Source: JANLUX01 sp031366005
GTDB taxonomy: Bacteria; Bacteroidota; Bacteroidia; AKYH767-A; OLB10
NCBI GenBank assembly: GCA_031366005.1
Contig: JANLZB010000056.1
Span: 1-64,000 of the forward strand
Reading direction: 5' to 3'
Length of the DNA: 64,000 nt
Shown here: piece by piece, positions 34,071 through 42,419 of the stretch
Position numbering within the stretch: position 1 is the stretch's first letter
Layout of the letters: each line of letters opens with the position of its first letter
Program-made: the position numbers and the translations under genes
Notes under the pieces: model-generated
What the model was told of the DNA's origin: nothing
Database searches by the model: none
What the model saw: only the letters and a program-made list of their open reading frames with translations

Positions 34071-35072
34071 CTATCCTTCAGTAGAAAAATCGCCCATGCT
34101 TAAATCACTCATTCTGCCTTTGTACTTTGCAAAATTGCCTATGAGTGAATTGTCAATGGTAGCGTTATCTATGGTTGTATTTTTTTGTATGATGCTGTTT
34201 CGCACTACGCTGTTGCGGATGGTGGTGCCAGCACCAACGGTTACAAAAGGACCTACTACAGCATTTTCGATGATTGCATTTTCATCAATGTAACATGGAT
34301 GGTTGATAACAGCATTATTAACCTGCGCTGTTTTGGCTATGAATGATTTTTCATTTTTTATTTCGAGAACACGTTTATTGGTGTAAACCGTTGCATCTTT
34401 ATTTCCGCAATCGAGCCACTCATCCACCTTGCCGGCTTTCAAACGCATGCCTTTGTTTTTCATGTTTTCAAGGGCGTTGGTAAGCTGGTATTCACCCTTG
34501 TCTTTAATATCGTTATCAATGAGGAATTGTAATTCTTTTTTCAGATTTTCTCCATCACTTACATAATAGATACCGATGATGGCGAGATCGGAAATAAATT
34601 CCTGTGGTTTTTCCACAAAATCAGTTATCACTCCGCTCTTGTCAACATTTACAACTCCAAATTGTTTGGGATCATCAATCTGTTTTACCCAGATGATTCC
34701 ATCACAATCTGTATCCATTTTAAAATCTGCACTGAACAAGGTATCTGCGAAAGCAACCACACAATGTCCTTTTAAAGAATCAGCAGCGCATAAAATTGCA
34801 TGAGCAGTGCCGAGTGGTTCATGCTGGTAATAAATGGTTCCTTTAGCGCCTTCCTTTTCAGCAATATCAATTAATTTTTGCTCTACTTCTTTACCAAAAT
34901 CTCCGATGATGTAAGCAATCTCATCCACCTTCTGATCGCAGATGCGGATGATGTCTTCCATCAAATGCTGAACGATGGGCTTGCCTGCAACAGGTATTAA
35001 AGGTTTAGCAGTGGTGAGTGTATGAGGGCGCATGCGTTTGCCCATGCCAGCCATTGGGACTATAATTTTCAT
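34071..35072 (-). CDS. Sugar-phosphate nucleotidyltransferase with left-handed beta-helix tail
   Basis: 333 residues. The N-terminal nucleotidyltransferase fold has the signature PMAGMGKRMRPHTLTTAKPL at residues 6-25, where the G-x-G-x-R and K residues bind the nucleoside triphosphate. Later marks are EPLGTAHAI and FADTLF (metal-binding aspartate), and DFVEKP. The C-terminal third has hexapeptide repeats forming a left-handed beta-helix (VGAGTTIRNSVVRNSIIQKN). The family makes NDP-sugars for envelope polysaccharides; RmlA-, GlmU- and mannose-type members cannot be separated here. It is convergent with the sensor kinase (20-bp gap). It is likely the conserved upstream partner of the TPR-DUF4292-EnvC series. 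Confidence 0.9.
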   Translation of the reverse strand: MKIIVPMAGMGKRMRPHTLTTAKPLIPVAGKPIVQHLMEDIIRICDQKVDEIAYIIGDFGKEVEQKLIDIAEKEGAKGTIYYQHEPLGTAHAILCAADSLKGHCVVAFADTLFSADFKMDTDCDGIIWVKQIDDPKQFGVVNVDKSGVITDFVEKPQEFISDLAIIGIYYVSDGENLKKELQFLIDNDIKDKGEYQLTNALENMKNKGMRLKAGKVDEWLDCGNKDATVYTNKRVLEIKNEKSFIAKTAQVNNAVINHPCYIDENAIIENAVVGPFVTVGAGTTIRNSVVRNSIIQKNTTIDNATIDNSLIGNFAKYKGRMSDLSMGDFSTEG

Positions 35073-35114
35073 GTTAAAATTTTAAGGGTGTCAAAACTAA
35101 TTTAATTCTGCGCC

Positions 35115-35408
35115 TTAGCAGACATGAATTATTTTCTTTTCAATAGATTTTAAAAATTTATCTCCAAGATGAGGACCTTTTCTAACCAAATCAACCGGTG
35201 CATTAAAGTTTTTTTCAAGAAAAATCAAAAGATTATAAAGTAATGAATACTTGGGTTCTTTTAGTTCTACTATGATATCAATATCGCTATCTTTCTTCAT
35301 TTCCCCTCTTGCAACAGAACCAAAAAGTGCAATACTTCTCACACCCATTTTTTCTTCAAGGAAGTTTTTATTCTTTTTCAGAAAGCTTAAGATTTCATCT
35401 TTGTTCAT
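35115..35408 (-). CDS. Minimal nucleotidyltransferase (MntA-like), no HEPN partner
   Basis: 97 residues. It carries the full MNT motif GSx10DxD: G30, S31, D42 and D44 in FGSVARGEMKKDSDIDI. MNT proteins are antitoxins that polyadenylylate HEPN-domain toxins in MntA/HepT pairs; some act alone with unknown role. The usual HEPN gene is not adjacent: a sugar nucleotidyltransferase lies 42 bp downstream and a NUDIX gene 37 bp upstream on the same strand. It may be an orphan antitoxin left after toxin loss, or a stand-alone enzyme. The protein ends in IIHVC. Confidence 0.85.
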   Translation of the reverse strand: MNKDEILSFLKKNKNFLEEKMGVRSIALFGSVARGEMKKDSDIDIIVELKEPKYSLLYNLLIFLEKNFNAPVDLVRKGPHLGDKFLKSIEKKIIHVC

Positions 35409-35445
35409 ATCACGAAAATATTACAACAATTCGCCTTGGAAAAAA

Positions 35446-36054
35446 TTATACTTTATTATAATTGTATTTAGCGGTGTTAAGGAAGTCAAACAAAATCTGC
35501 GACCAGGATTCTAATTTATCATAATTGGTGCTGATGAATTCTTTTGAAACCCACTCACATCTCATTTTATCTTTTTCAATAACATTAAATGATTTTGAAA
35601 CTGCCTGGGCACAAAACACCAATCCTAAATGAACGCTGCCAACTTCTGAAAGATCATCATTAATAAAACCCATGAATGAGGGAGCATTGATTATTGGAAT
35701 ATCTATTTCTTCAGTGAGTTCACGCTTTAAAGCTTCATTGATAATATCCTCTTTTGAAACTTCATCTATGGGATTGATATGCCCTCCGATACCCAAAGAC
35801 ATTTTCTCGTGTAATCTTGTCTCTGTTTGTTTTTTAGTTCTCACGTACAACAAAAACTCATCTCCATGCTGAATGTAGAGGTAAGGGATTATCTGCTTAA
35901 AAGAAGGATCAGTTTCAGCCAAAGGCCTGTCCATCCCTCTTAAAGATTGTTTTATAAAAGAATAATGATTGGTATCCTTAATAAACCCTTTCTGAATAGT
36001 TAAAATATCTGATAACAGGTTTCTATCGAGCCCTAATACAATTTCGTTTTCCAT
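35446..36054 (-). CDS. NUDIX-family phosphohydrolase-like protein
   Basis: 202 residues from the ATG at 36054; the longer frame needs a TTG start at 36123 and its extra residues look unlike the family. The family pattern I recall is a start like MENEIVLGLDRN, then FLLYVRTKKQTETRLHEKMSLGIGGHIN. The NUDIX box follows: GGHINPIDEV with a spacer, then ALKRELTEEIDI, which keeps the REx2EE catalytic core that binds Mg. NUDIX enzymes hydrolyse nucleoside diphosphates linked to other groups; the substrate here is unknown. It is the middle of a minus-strand run (DsrE-like, NUDIX, MNT) with short gaps, so an operon is possible. Confidence 0.8.
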   Translation of the reverse strand: MENEIVLGLDRNLLSDILTIQKGFIKDTNHYSFIKQSLRGMDRPLAETDPSFKQIIPYLYIQHGDEFLLYVRTKKQTETRLHEKMSLGIGGHINPIDEVSKEDIINEALKRELTEEIDIPIINAPSFMGFINDDLSEVGSVHLGLVFCAQAVSKSFNVIEKDKMRCEWVSKEFISTNYDKLESWSQILFDFLNTAKYNYNKV

Positions 36055-36130
36055 TGATGATCCGTTTTTTTTTGCGGCTACTAAAATATTTGAAACAGCT
36101 ATTGTATTTGGCAGTGTTAACAAATTCAGA

Positions 36131-36544
36131 TTAATGCGAAACTTTTATATAGCCCCAGCCATCGTGTTGTTTTGAAATTAATTCATAAATACCGTCAGGA
36201 ACAATTCCAACTCCTTCTACCAGTTGACTTTTATCAACATTATTATTTTTCATTGCGATAGCGCACACTTTAAAAGCAACATTCTTTCTTTTAGAGAAAT
36301 TAATTACCTGCTCTGCAACAATTGATTTTCCATTGGTTATCATACCTAGACCTTTTCCAAAAAAAACCATCTCCACCATTGCATCAGGATTATTATCAAC
36401 AACCTCAGAAATCCAGCGGATGGCCATTTTATGCGTGATGGTATCGTCACTTGTCATATCAAATACCACATTGTAAGGCGCTTTCTGCGCAGACAGTAAA
36501 CTGAAGTTTAACAGTAATAATCCGATAATAGTTAAGCGTTTCAT
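36131..36544 (-). CDS. Exported DsrE-like protein
   Basis: 137 residues. A short signal peptide (LTIIGLLLLNFSLLSAQ) precedes a DsrE/DsrF-like domain: YNVVFDMTSDD, then VEMVFFGKGLGMIT, VAFKVCAIAMKNNNV and GVGIVPDGIYELISKQHDGWGYIKV. The conserved cysteine is in KVCAIAMK. DsrE-type proteins handle sulfur in the cytoplasm in sulfur oxidisers, but this exported subfamily, common in Bacteroidota, has no fixed function. It precedes the NUDIX gene on the minus strand with 76 bp to its ATG. It is divergent from ctaB across 141 bp. Confidence 0.85.
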   Translation of the reverse strand: MKRLTIIGLLLLNFSLLSAQKAPYNVVFDMTSDDTITHKMAIRWISEVVDNNPDAMVEMVFFGKGLGMITNGKSIVAEQVINFSKRKNVAFKVCAIAMKNNNVDKSQLVEGVGIVPDGIYELISKQHDGWGYIKVSH

Positions 36545-36647
36545 GATTTTATAAATTTAAGATTTGAAGGATAAAAGTAAAATAATAATTGCTGATTAAC
36601 GAAAAAACAAACATTCATTAAAGAGCTTTAATAATCATGTGCCGTAC

Positions 36648-36677
36648 TTGTTAATAAACCATTTCCAATTAAATTTG
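36648..36677 (+). promoter_or_regulatory. Promoter of the terminal-oxidase cluster
   Basis: TTG at 36648-36650, a 19-bp spacer, then TAAATTTG at 36670-36677: a full match to the Bacteroidota -33/-7 pattern. The -7 box ends 8 bp before the ctaB ATG at 36686, so the mRNA would have almost no leader. Confidence 0.6.
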
Positions 36678-36685
36678 CCGGCTCA

Positions 36686-37573
36686 ATGGAAAAATCCGTT
36701 TCTCTGCAAAAAAATCCTTTTCTGCTTGCCCGATTACAAGATTATGCACAGCTCACCAAAATGCGGCTGGCAAGCCTGGTGGTTTTTTCTGCAGCGATGG
36801 CTTTTTTACTGGCTCCCGGATCAGTTAACTGGAATCATTTTATTCTTTTAATTGTTGGTGGTTTTTTAGTAACCGGAGCGAGCAATGGTATTAACCAGGT
36901 AATGGAACGCGACTTGGATAAACTAATGACACGTACCGCTAATCGTCCTTTACCGGGTGAGCGAATGTGTGTGGCAGAAGCATTTATTGTAAGCGCAATC
37001 ATGGCTGTTGCCGGAATTTTTATTCTTACTTATTATCTTAATTTATACAGCGGATTGCTCGGCATGGCTGCTTTAATGAGCTATACGCTGGCTTATACAC
37101 CGCTTAAAAGAATCACACCATTATCTGTTTTTATTGGTGCTATTCCAGGTGCTATTCCTCCCATGTTAGGATGGATTGCTGCAACAGGAACTATTTCTGC
37201 AGAAGCATGGATTTTATTTGCTCTTCAGTTCATGTGGCAGTTCCCTCATTTCTGGGCTATAGCATGGGTGCTTGATGATGATTATAAAAGAGCAGGTTTC
37301 ATAATGTTGCCAACAGGTGAGCGGAATAAAAGCGCTGCATTTCAGACATTTATTTACACACTGAGTTTACTTCCTGTGGGATTGATGCCATTTATCTTTC
37401 ACATGAGTGGCTGGATTTCTGCCATTGTAATCACTTTGGCTGCATTGTATTTTAGCTATCGCAGCTATCAGCTTTACCGCGAACAGAGCATTGAAGCAGC
37501 ACGAAGTGTTATGTTTGGTTCTTTTATTTATTTGCCCATTGTAATGATTGCAATGGTACTTGATAAACTTTAA
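36686..37573 (+). CDS. ctaB: Haem O synthase (protoheme IX farnesyltransferase)
   Basis: 295 residues with about nine membrane helices, UbiA prenyltransferase superfamily. It adds a farnesyl group to haem B to make haem O, the precursor of haem A or the cofactor of haem-copper oxidases. The first Asp-rich motif is visible at residues 70-89 (NQVMERDLDKLMTRTANRPL), which binds the diphosphate through Mg. A second polar loop DDDYKRAGFIMLP is the family's conserved site. It begins a same-strand run of oxidase genes with very short gaps (6 bp to the next), consistent with one transcript. Subunits I and II of the oxidase are not in the window. Confidence 0.95.
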   Translation: MEKSVSLQKNPFLLARLQDYAQLTKMRLASLVVFSAAMAFLLAPGSVNWNHFILLIVGGFLVTGASNGINQVMERDLDKLMTRTANRPLPGERMCVAEAFIVSAIMAVAGIFILTYYLNLYSGLLGMAALMSYTLAYTPLKRITPLSVFIGAIPGAIPPMLGWIAATGTISAEAWILFALQFMWQFPHFWAIAWVLDDDYKRAGFIMLPTGERNKSAAFQTFIYTLSLLPVGLMPFIFHMSGWISAIVITLAALYFSYRSYQLYREQSIEAARSVMFGSFIYLPIVMIAMVLDKL

Positions 37574-37579
37574 TTTTTT

Positions 37580-38149
37580 ATGGAATTAACATTGGATACA
37601 CCCAAACAAAAAATAGCAACAGGCAAAGTTTTATTATGGCTTGCAATTGCAAGTATGGTAATGCTGTTTGCAGGTTTAACCAGTGGTTATATTGTTCGGC
37701 AGGCAGAAGGCAACTGGATGCAGGTAACTGTACCGCGTGCTTTTTATTTTTCTACAGCTTTTATTTTATTGAGCAGCATTACAATGCAGAGTGCTATAAG
37801 TGCAGTAAAGAAAAATAATACCGGCACTGTTAAAACTTTACTTATTGTTACACTTGCATTAGGACTTGCATTTGTGTTTTGCCAATTTCTGGGTTACAAT
37901 AGTCTGGTGAACCAGGGAGTTTATTTCAGTGGAGGAAACGCTTCAGCATCTTTCTTTTATGCGATCACCGGATTACACCTGGCGCATTTAATAGGAGGCA
38001 TTTTATCGCTGATGTTTGTGACCGGAAAATCCATCATGGAAAAATATAATTCAAATAATTATCTCGGTATTCAGCTTTGTTCCACTTATTGGCATTTCCT
38101 GGATGGGCTTTGGATTTATTTATTTTTATTTTTGTCGCTTGCCGGTTAA
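37580..38149 (+). CDS. Cytochrome c oxidase subunit III-like protein (short copy)
   Basis: 189 residues with five predicted membrane helices, matching the short bacterial form of haem-copper oxidase subunit III. Characteristic stretches are LAIASMVMLFAGLTSGYIV, the ITGLHLAHLIGG region with the conserved histidines, and CSTYWHFLDGLWIYLFLFL at the end, with the YWHF(L/V)D motif. Subunit III does not carry redox metals; it stabilises proton uptake in subunit I. It is followed at 33 bp by a second, longer subunit III gene, a duplication I recall as usual in Bacteroidota oxidase clusters. Confidence 0.9.
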   Translation: MELTLDTPKQKIATGKVLLWLAIASMVMLFAGLTSGYIVRQAEGNWMQVTVPRAFYFSTAFILLSSITMQSAISAVKKNNTGTVKTLLIVTLALGLAFVFCQFLGYNSLVNQGVYFSGGNASASFFYAITGLHLAHLIGGILSLMFVTGKSIMEKYNSNNYLGIQLCSTYWHFLDGLWIYLFLFLSLAG

Positions 38150-38182
38150 CGGTTAATCACTAAAAAGTAACCCTATAAAAAT

Positions 38183-38995
38183 ATGTCATCAGACGCAGCA
38201 ACTTTAAATCAGGCACGTAAATTAATTTGGGGTGGTGGCACTTCACCCTTTGGTGTGAGCTGGGGAAAAATGTATATGTGGATATTCTTAGTATCCGATG
38301 CATTTACATTTTCATCACTGCTCATTTCTTACGGAACGCTCCGTCATCGTTTTGCGGAAACCTGGCCTAAGGCAGGTGATGTGTTCACTCACTTTCCCTT
38401 TGTGCATGGTCATGTCCCATTGGCTTATGTGGGTTTAATGACTTTTATTCTTATCATGAGCTCAGTAACAATGGTGCTGGCTGTAGATGCAGGACACAGA
38501 AGACAAAACAAACCCGTTGCAATCTGGCTTGGCTTAACCATCATCGGAGGATTAATGTTCGTTGGTTCACAAGCATGGGAGTGGTATCACTTTATTGAAG
38601 GAACTGAACACGGAGCTTATGTATTGGTTGACGGATCTGTTGCACATCCCATTGAAGGAAATCCTCATGCGTTGCGGCTGGCAGATCATTCTATAGTTAC
38701 TGACGAAGCAAAGGTGAATTCCATTTTAAAAGGATCAAGAGAAATTCACGGGGCAAATCTTACCGAGAACGAATATGGAAATCCATTGTTTGCTGATTTC
38801 TTTTTCTTCATAACAGGCTTCCACGGTTTTCACGTATTCAGCGGTGTGGTTATAAATTTCCTGATATGGCTTGGAGTGTTAAATGGCACTTATAAAAAAC
38901 GTGGTCATTATGAGCAGGTTGAAAAAACAGGTTTATACTGGCACTTTGTAGATTTAGTTTGGGTATTCGTATTCACTTTTTTCTATCTCGTTTAA
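38183..38995 (+). CDS. Cytochrome c oxidase subunit III (long copy)
   Basis: 270 residues. The same fold as its neighbour, with TGFHGFHVFSGV and LYWHFVDLVWVFVFTFFYL as the family motifs. It has an inserted soluble loop of about 60 residues between helices (HPIEGNPHALRLADHSIVTD to LTENEYG) that the short copy lacks. The two copies are diverged paralogues rather than a recent duplication. It sits between the short subunit III and subunit IV genes with short gaps, so it is part of one oxidase operon. It acts in the cytoplasmic membrane. Confidence 0.92.
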   Translation: MSSDAATLNQARKLIWGGGTSPFGVSWGKMYMWIFLVSDAFTFSSLLISYGTLRHRFAETWPKAGDVFTHFPFVHGHVPLAYVGLMTFILIMSSVTMVLAVDAGHRRQNKPVAIWLGLTIIGGLMFVGSQAWEWYHFIEGTEHGAYVLVDGSVAHPIEGNPHALRLADHSIVTDEAKVNSILKGSREIHGANLTENEYGNPLFADFFFFITGFHGFHVFSGVVINFLIWLGVLNGTYKKRGHYEQVEKTGLYWHFVDLVWVFVFTFFYLV

Positions 38996-39023
38996 AAAAT
39001 TAATCTTCTAATTCTTTAATAAA

Positions 39024-39395
39024 ATGTCAGATAAAGACGAAATACATTTAAAGGGATATTACACTGGTGATATTCACAACCAGTTTGTACCGGAACATTA
39101 CAATCCTAAAAACAGAAAACTTATCTGGCGCACATTCTGGATACTGCTTCTGATTACCATTTTTGAAGTAAGCATTTCTTTCACCAGTATATCAAAGGAG
39201 ATATTGTTATATACCTTCATAGCACTTACGCTTGTTAAAGCTTATTATATCGTTGGATATTTTATGCATCTTAAACACGAACGATATACACTTATCTATT
39301 CCATCGTACTGCCGTTTATGCTCATCATTTATTTGGTATCAATGGCACTTGCAGAAGGAAACTATATCGGATTATGGGATAAATTTTTCGGGTAG
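39024..39395 (+). CDS. Cytochrome c oxidase subunit IV, prokaryotic type
   Basis: 123 residues with three membrane helices. It matches the small subunit IV of bacterial caa3-type oxidases, including the conserved AYYIVGYFMHLKHE segment that ends the second helix. The role is structural, probably stabilising copper site or subunit assembly. Its TAG stop shares the last base with the GTG start of the SCO gene (TAGTG), so the two are translationally coupled. Confidence 0.9.
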   Translation: MSDKDEIHLKGYYTGDIHNQFVPEHYNPKNRKLIWRTFWILLLITIFEVSISFTSISKEILLYTFIALTLVKAYYIVGYFMHLKHERYTLIYSIVLPFMLIIYLVSMALAEGNYIGLWDKFFG

Positions 39396-40054
39396 TGAAA
39401 AAATTTTTGATTTTAACAGCCATCCTCGTGATACCGGGGGTGGCTTATTTGTTTGTAAAAAGCGGTAAAAATAATTACACTCACCTGGAAATATTTGGCC
39501 CTAAAGAACCGGTTGAAAATACAGTGGCGGGAAAAACCAAAGTTGATACTGTATATCATACCATCGGTGATTTTACTTTTATTGATCAGGATAGCAATAC
39601 CGTTAATCAATCAATAGTAAAAGATAAAATTTATATAGCTGATTATTTTTTTACAAGCTGTAAATCTATTTGTCCGAAAATGAGTGACCAATTCATGCGT
39701 GTTCAATTTGCATATAAGGACGATCCGCAGGTGATGATACTTAGTCATACTGTGAATCCCGAAGATGATTCACCCTCTGTATTAAATGCTTATGCAAAAA
39801 AGCACAATGCCATTAAAGGCAAATGGTATTTTTTAACAGGAGATAAAAAAGAATTATACGATCTGGCACGCAACAGTTATTTTGTTACAGCTATGTCTGG
39901 TGACGGTGGGCCTGATGATTTCATCCACAGTGAACAATTGGTTTTGGTTGACAAACAAAAAAGAATCCGTGGCTTTTATGATGGCACTGATTACAATGAC
40001 GTAACAAGACTCATTGATGAGATTAAAGTTTTGAAAAAAGAAGAAGAGGAATGA
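39395..40054 (+). CDS. SCO1/SenC family copper chaperone
   Basis: 219 residues, GTG start. An N-terminal membrane anchor (FLILTAILVIPGVAYLFV) holds a periplasmic thioredoxin-like domain. The copper ligands are visible: C89 and C93 in FTSCKSICPKM, and H178 in FIHSEQLVLVD. SCO proteins deliver or reduce copper for the CuA centre of subunit II of the oxidase, or act as thiol oxidoreductases. Its place after subunit IV and before DUF420 supports the oxidase-assembly role. It overlaps the upstream gene by one base and the downstream gene by four (ATGA). Confidence 0.93.
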   Translation: MKKFLILTAILVIPGVAYLFVKSGKNNYTHLEIFGPKEPVENTVAGKTKVDTVYHTIGDFTFIDQDSNTVNQSIVKDKIYIADYFFTSCKSICPKMSDQFMRVQFAYKDDPQVMILSHTVNPEDDSPSVLNAYAKKHNAIKGKWYFLTGDKKELYDLARNSYFVTAMSGDGGPDDFIHSEQLVLVDKQKRIRGFYDGTDYNDVTRLIDEIKVLKKEEEE

Positions 40055-40593
40055 TGCTTACAGGTCAGTTGAATGATAAATTGGTTTTCAGGTTGGTTTT
40101 TACTATCTCAATAGTTGTATTCATGACAGTTTTGATTTTAAGCATGCTTCCGAAAGCATCAGTTATTCCCTCTTATGCTGAACTGCTACCAAAATTAAAT
40201 GCAGTATTGAATGGCACCTGTTCTATTTTATTATTGATTTCTCTTTACCAGATAAAAAGAAAAAATATTGAGTTGCATAAACGCTTAAACATTGCTGCAT
40301 TTTTACTCTCTTCTTTATTTCTCGTATCCTACATCTGGTTTCATTCATTTGGAATTGAAACACGTTTCCCTGCAGGTAATTCTTTACGTCCTGTTTATTT
40401 TTTCATTCTTTCAACGCACATTGTTCTTGCAGCGATAGTATTGCCGCTGGTCTTGATTTCATTTTATTACGGACTCACAATGCAGGTACAGAAACATCGC
40501 AGGTTAACCCGCTGGTCGTTTCCCGTTTGGTTATATGTAACAGTTACAGGTGTGATAGTTTACCTGATGATTTCGCCTTACTATAAGTTTTAA
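40051..40593 (+). CDS. DUF420 membrane protein
   Basis: 180 residues with four to five membrane helices. It fits DUF420, a family usually found in oxidase-assembly clusters with SCO and CtaB; CtaM in Bacillus is a member needed for cytochrome oxidase maturation. Conserved histidines lie in the membrane or near its edges (LHKRLNIAAF, YIWFHSFG, ILSTHIVLA, KHRRLTRW), suggesting haem or copper handling. It overlaps the SCO gene by four bases. Function by context and family; not proven for this protein. Confidence 0.88.
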   Translation: MMLTGQLNDKLVFRLVFTISIVVFMTVLILSMLPKASVIPSYAELLPKLNAVLNGTCSILLLISLYQIKRKNIELHKRLNIAAFLLSSLFLVSYIWFHSFGIETRFPAGNSLRPVYFFILSTHIVLAAIVLPLVLISFYYGLTMQVQKHRRLTRWSFPVWLYVTVTGVIVYLMISPYYKF

Positions 40594-40605
40594 CTGAAGA
40601 ATGTC

Positions 40606-40638
40606 TTTGATATAAACGAATTTTTCTTTTTATTTTTG
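40606..40638 (+). promoter_or_regulatory. Candidate promoter before the 77-aa gene
   Basis: TTTG at 40606-40609, 21 bp spacer, TATTTTTG at 40631-40638: a good match to the Bacteroidota pattern. The -7 box ends five bases before the ATG at 40643, so a transcript from it would be leaderless or nearly so. Confidence 0.5.
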
Positions 40639-40642
40639 CTAA

Positions 40643-40876
40643 ATGAAATCCCTTAAAAGATTTATCTTCCTTATCACTTTAGTTGCTGCTGTGACTATTT
40701 CCGAAACTGCATTTTCACAATGTTCAGTATGCAGGGCTGGTGCTGAATCAAATCTTTCATCTAAAGAAAATTCACGCGGAGCGGGATTGAATCATGCTAT
40801 ATTATACCTGATGTCGGTTCCTTATGTAATGGCGGGCATTGGTGGATTTATCTGGTGGAGGAATCGCAAAAAATAA
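40643..40876 (+). CDS. Small exported membrane protein with CSVC motif
   Basis: 77 residues. A signal peptide or first helix (FIFLITLVAAVTISETAFSQ) is followed by CSVCRAGAESNLSSKE, a short linker, and one membrane helix (AILYLMSVPYVMAGIGGFIWW) with a basic end RNRKK. The CxxC right after the cleavage site could bind metal or be redox-active. I recall this small protein type in Bacteroidota oxidase clusters, which fits its place here, but no function is known. It is the last gene before trhO and may have its own leaderless promoter. Confidence 0.75.
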   Translation: MKSLKRFIFLITLVAAVTISETAFSQCSVCRAGAESNLSSKENSRGAGLNHAILYLMSVPYVMAGIGGFIWWRNRKK

Positions 40877-40934
40877 ATTTGATTTATCGAATATTGAAAA
40901 AGCATTAATTAATTAATGCTTACAAAACTGTACA

Positions 40935-41978
40935 ATGCCATTGCATAATATTTACAACAAAGATTATCTTAAAAAGAAACTCGCTGAAGAAACCTTCAAA
41001 CGGGTAACGCTTTCATTTTATCGTTATGTGAAGATCGAGCATGTGGAGGAGTTTAGAAATACTTTGTTTGATGCATTCGCTAATCTTAATGTTTTAGGAC
41101 GCATTTATATTGCACACGAAGGTATTAATGCACAGCTTAGTTTACCCGAGCAAAATTTTGTGGAGTTTAAAGATTTTGTTAGTGCCAATACTTTTTTGAA
41201 GGATGTACCATTTAAAATTGCAGTGGAGGATGATGGAAAATCATTTTACAAATTAATTGTTCGTATTAAAAATAAAATTGTAGCTGACGGATTACAGGAT
41301 GATAGTTTTGATGTAACCAATGTTGGTAATCATCTTGACGCGATGTCATTCAATAAAGCAATTGAAAATCCTGATACCATTGTGATTGACATGCGTAACC
41401 ATTACGAGAGTGAAGTGGGCAAATTTGAGAATGCAATTTGTCCTGATGCTGATACTTTTCGTGATGCATTGCCTAAGGCAGTGGATTTAGTAAAAGGAAA
41501 AGAAGATCAAAAAATATTATTGTATTGTACCGGTGGCATACGTTGCGAAAAAGCAAGCGCTTATTTTAAGCACCATGGATTTAAAGATGTAAACCAGTTA
41601 TATGGTGGAATAATTGAATATGCCAAAGAGGTTAAGCAAAAAGGATTGCCATCGCATTTCATCGGTAAAAATTTTGTTTTTGATGAGCGCATGGGTGAAC
41701 GGATTACTGAAGATGTAATCAGCCGTTGCCATCAATGCGATCAATTAAGCCACCGTCATGTTAATTGTGCTAATGATGATTGCCATTTGCTTTTTATTCA
41801 ATGTGAAGAATGTGCAGAAAAATACAACGGCTGCTGTACACCACGATGCCAGGAAATCGCTGCATTGCCTGTGGAGGAGCAAATAAAATTACGGAAAGGC
41901 AAAATCAAGAAAAACGCGCACTCTGTTTATAAAAGCAGATTGAGACCAAACCTGAGAGAGGTTTTAAAAGGCATTTAA
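40935..41978 (+). CDS. trhO: tRNA uridine(34) hydroxylase TrhO (rhodanese family)
   Basis: 347 residues, full length. It makes 5-hydroxyuridine at the wobble position of certain tRNAs in an oxygen-dependent way. The N-terminal acylphosphatase-like domain (GRIYIAHEGINAQLS) is followed by a rhodanese domain with catalytic C198 in LLYCTGGIRCEKAS. A cysteine-rich C-terminal part (CHQCDQ, CANDDCH, QCEECAEKYNGCC) suits zinc binding. It is 58 bp after the small CSVC gene and on the same strand; the relation to the oxidase cluster is probably chance. Confidence 0.93.
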   Translation: MPLHNIYNKDYLKKKLAEETFKRVTLSFYRYVKIEHVEEFRNTLFDAFANLNVLGRIYIAHEGINAQLSLPEQNFVEFKDFVSANTFLKDVPFKIAVEDDGKSFYKLIVRIKNKIVADGLQDDSFDVTNVGNHLDAMSFNKAIENPDTIVIDMRNHYESEVGKFENAICPDADTFRDALPKAVDLVKGKEDQKILLYCTGGIRCEKASAYFKHHGFKDVNQLYGGIIEYAKEVKQKGLPSHFIGKNFVFDERMGERITEDVISRCHQCDQLSHRHVNCANDDCHLLFIQCEECAEKYNGCCTPRCQEIAALPVEEQIKLRKGKIKKNAHSVYKSRLRPNLREVLKGI

Positions 41979-42049
41979 TAATCCTGGTTTGATTTTGAAA
42001 AACCAAATCTCTTATTGCTGAATAAGAGGCAATTATTATTGCTGAAAAT

Positions 42050-42169
42050 TCAGTTTACAAAAAGCCAGATGAGAAATCCGGCACAAAGCATAAACCATAT
42101 TACTGTAAAAGGACCGGCTGATCCACTGGCGATGAAAACTCCTTCCTCTTCTTCGTATTGATTTTCCAT
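42050..42169 (-). CDS. Tiny single-pass membrane protein 1 (39 aa)
   Basis: A 39-residue frame with an ATG at 42169: an acidic N-terminus (MENQYEEEEGVF), then SGSAGP and one membrane helix (FTVIWFMLCAGFLIWLFV) ending in N. It resembles the two neighbours at 42259 and 42420 in layout: acidic Tyr-containing head, a GP-like turn, VI-x-F(F)-x-CA(A/G)F. No signal peptide beyond the helix, so the head is likely cytoplasmic. Not recognised as a known family; oxidase accessory peptides of this size (CydX, CcoQ types) are a possible analogy only. Confidence 0.6.
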   Translation of the reverse strand: MENQYEEEEGVFIASGSAGPFTVIWFMLCAGFLIWLFVN

Positions 42170-42258
42170 TTAGCTTGCTTTAATATCAGTGATGCAATAT
42201 TAAATAAATCTTTAATTATTGCGACACAAAAAAACCACTGCTAAAAGAAGTTTATTTT

Positions 42259-42393
42259 TTACTCACTGAATATGCTCACAAAAACGTAAGTAACAAATGC
42301 CGCACAAATAAAAAATAAAATTACTGCTAACTTGCTCACCGGACCGCTTAGCAGTGATACACTTTCATCGTCATCATAATTGTTTGTTTTCAT
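42259..42393 (-). CDS. Tiny single-pass membrane protein 2 (44 aa)
   Basis: 44 residues: MKTNNYDDDESVSLLSGPVS then KLAVILFFICAAFVTYVFVS and IFSE. It is a close paralogue of the 42420 gene: AVILFF-x-CAAFVTY-x-FV is identical at 15 of 17 residues. In that stretch the two genes differ by five silent and two amino-acid-changing codons, which supports real selection on the protein. An alternative ATG three bases earlier (42396) is equally possible. Cysteine in the middle of the helix is conserved in all three copies. Function unknown. Confidence 0.7.
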   Translation of the reverse strand: MKTNNYDDDESVSLLSGPVSKLAVILFFICAAFVTYVFVSIFSE

Positions 42394-42419
42394 CATATCA
42401 TTATATTAATTGTTATTTA

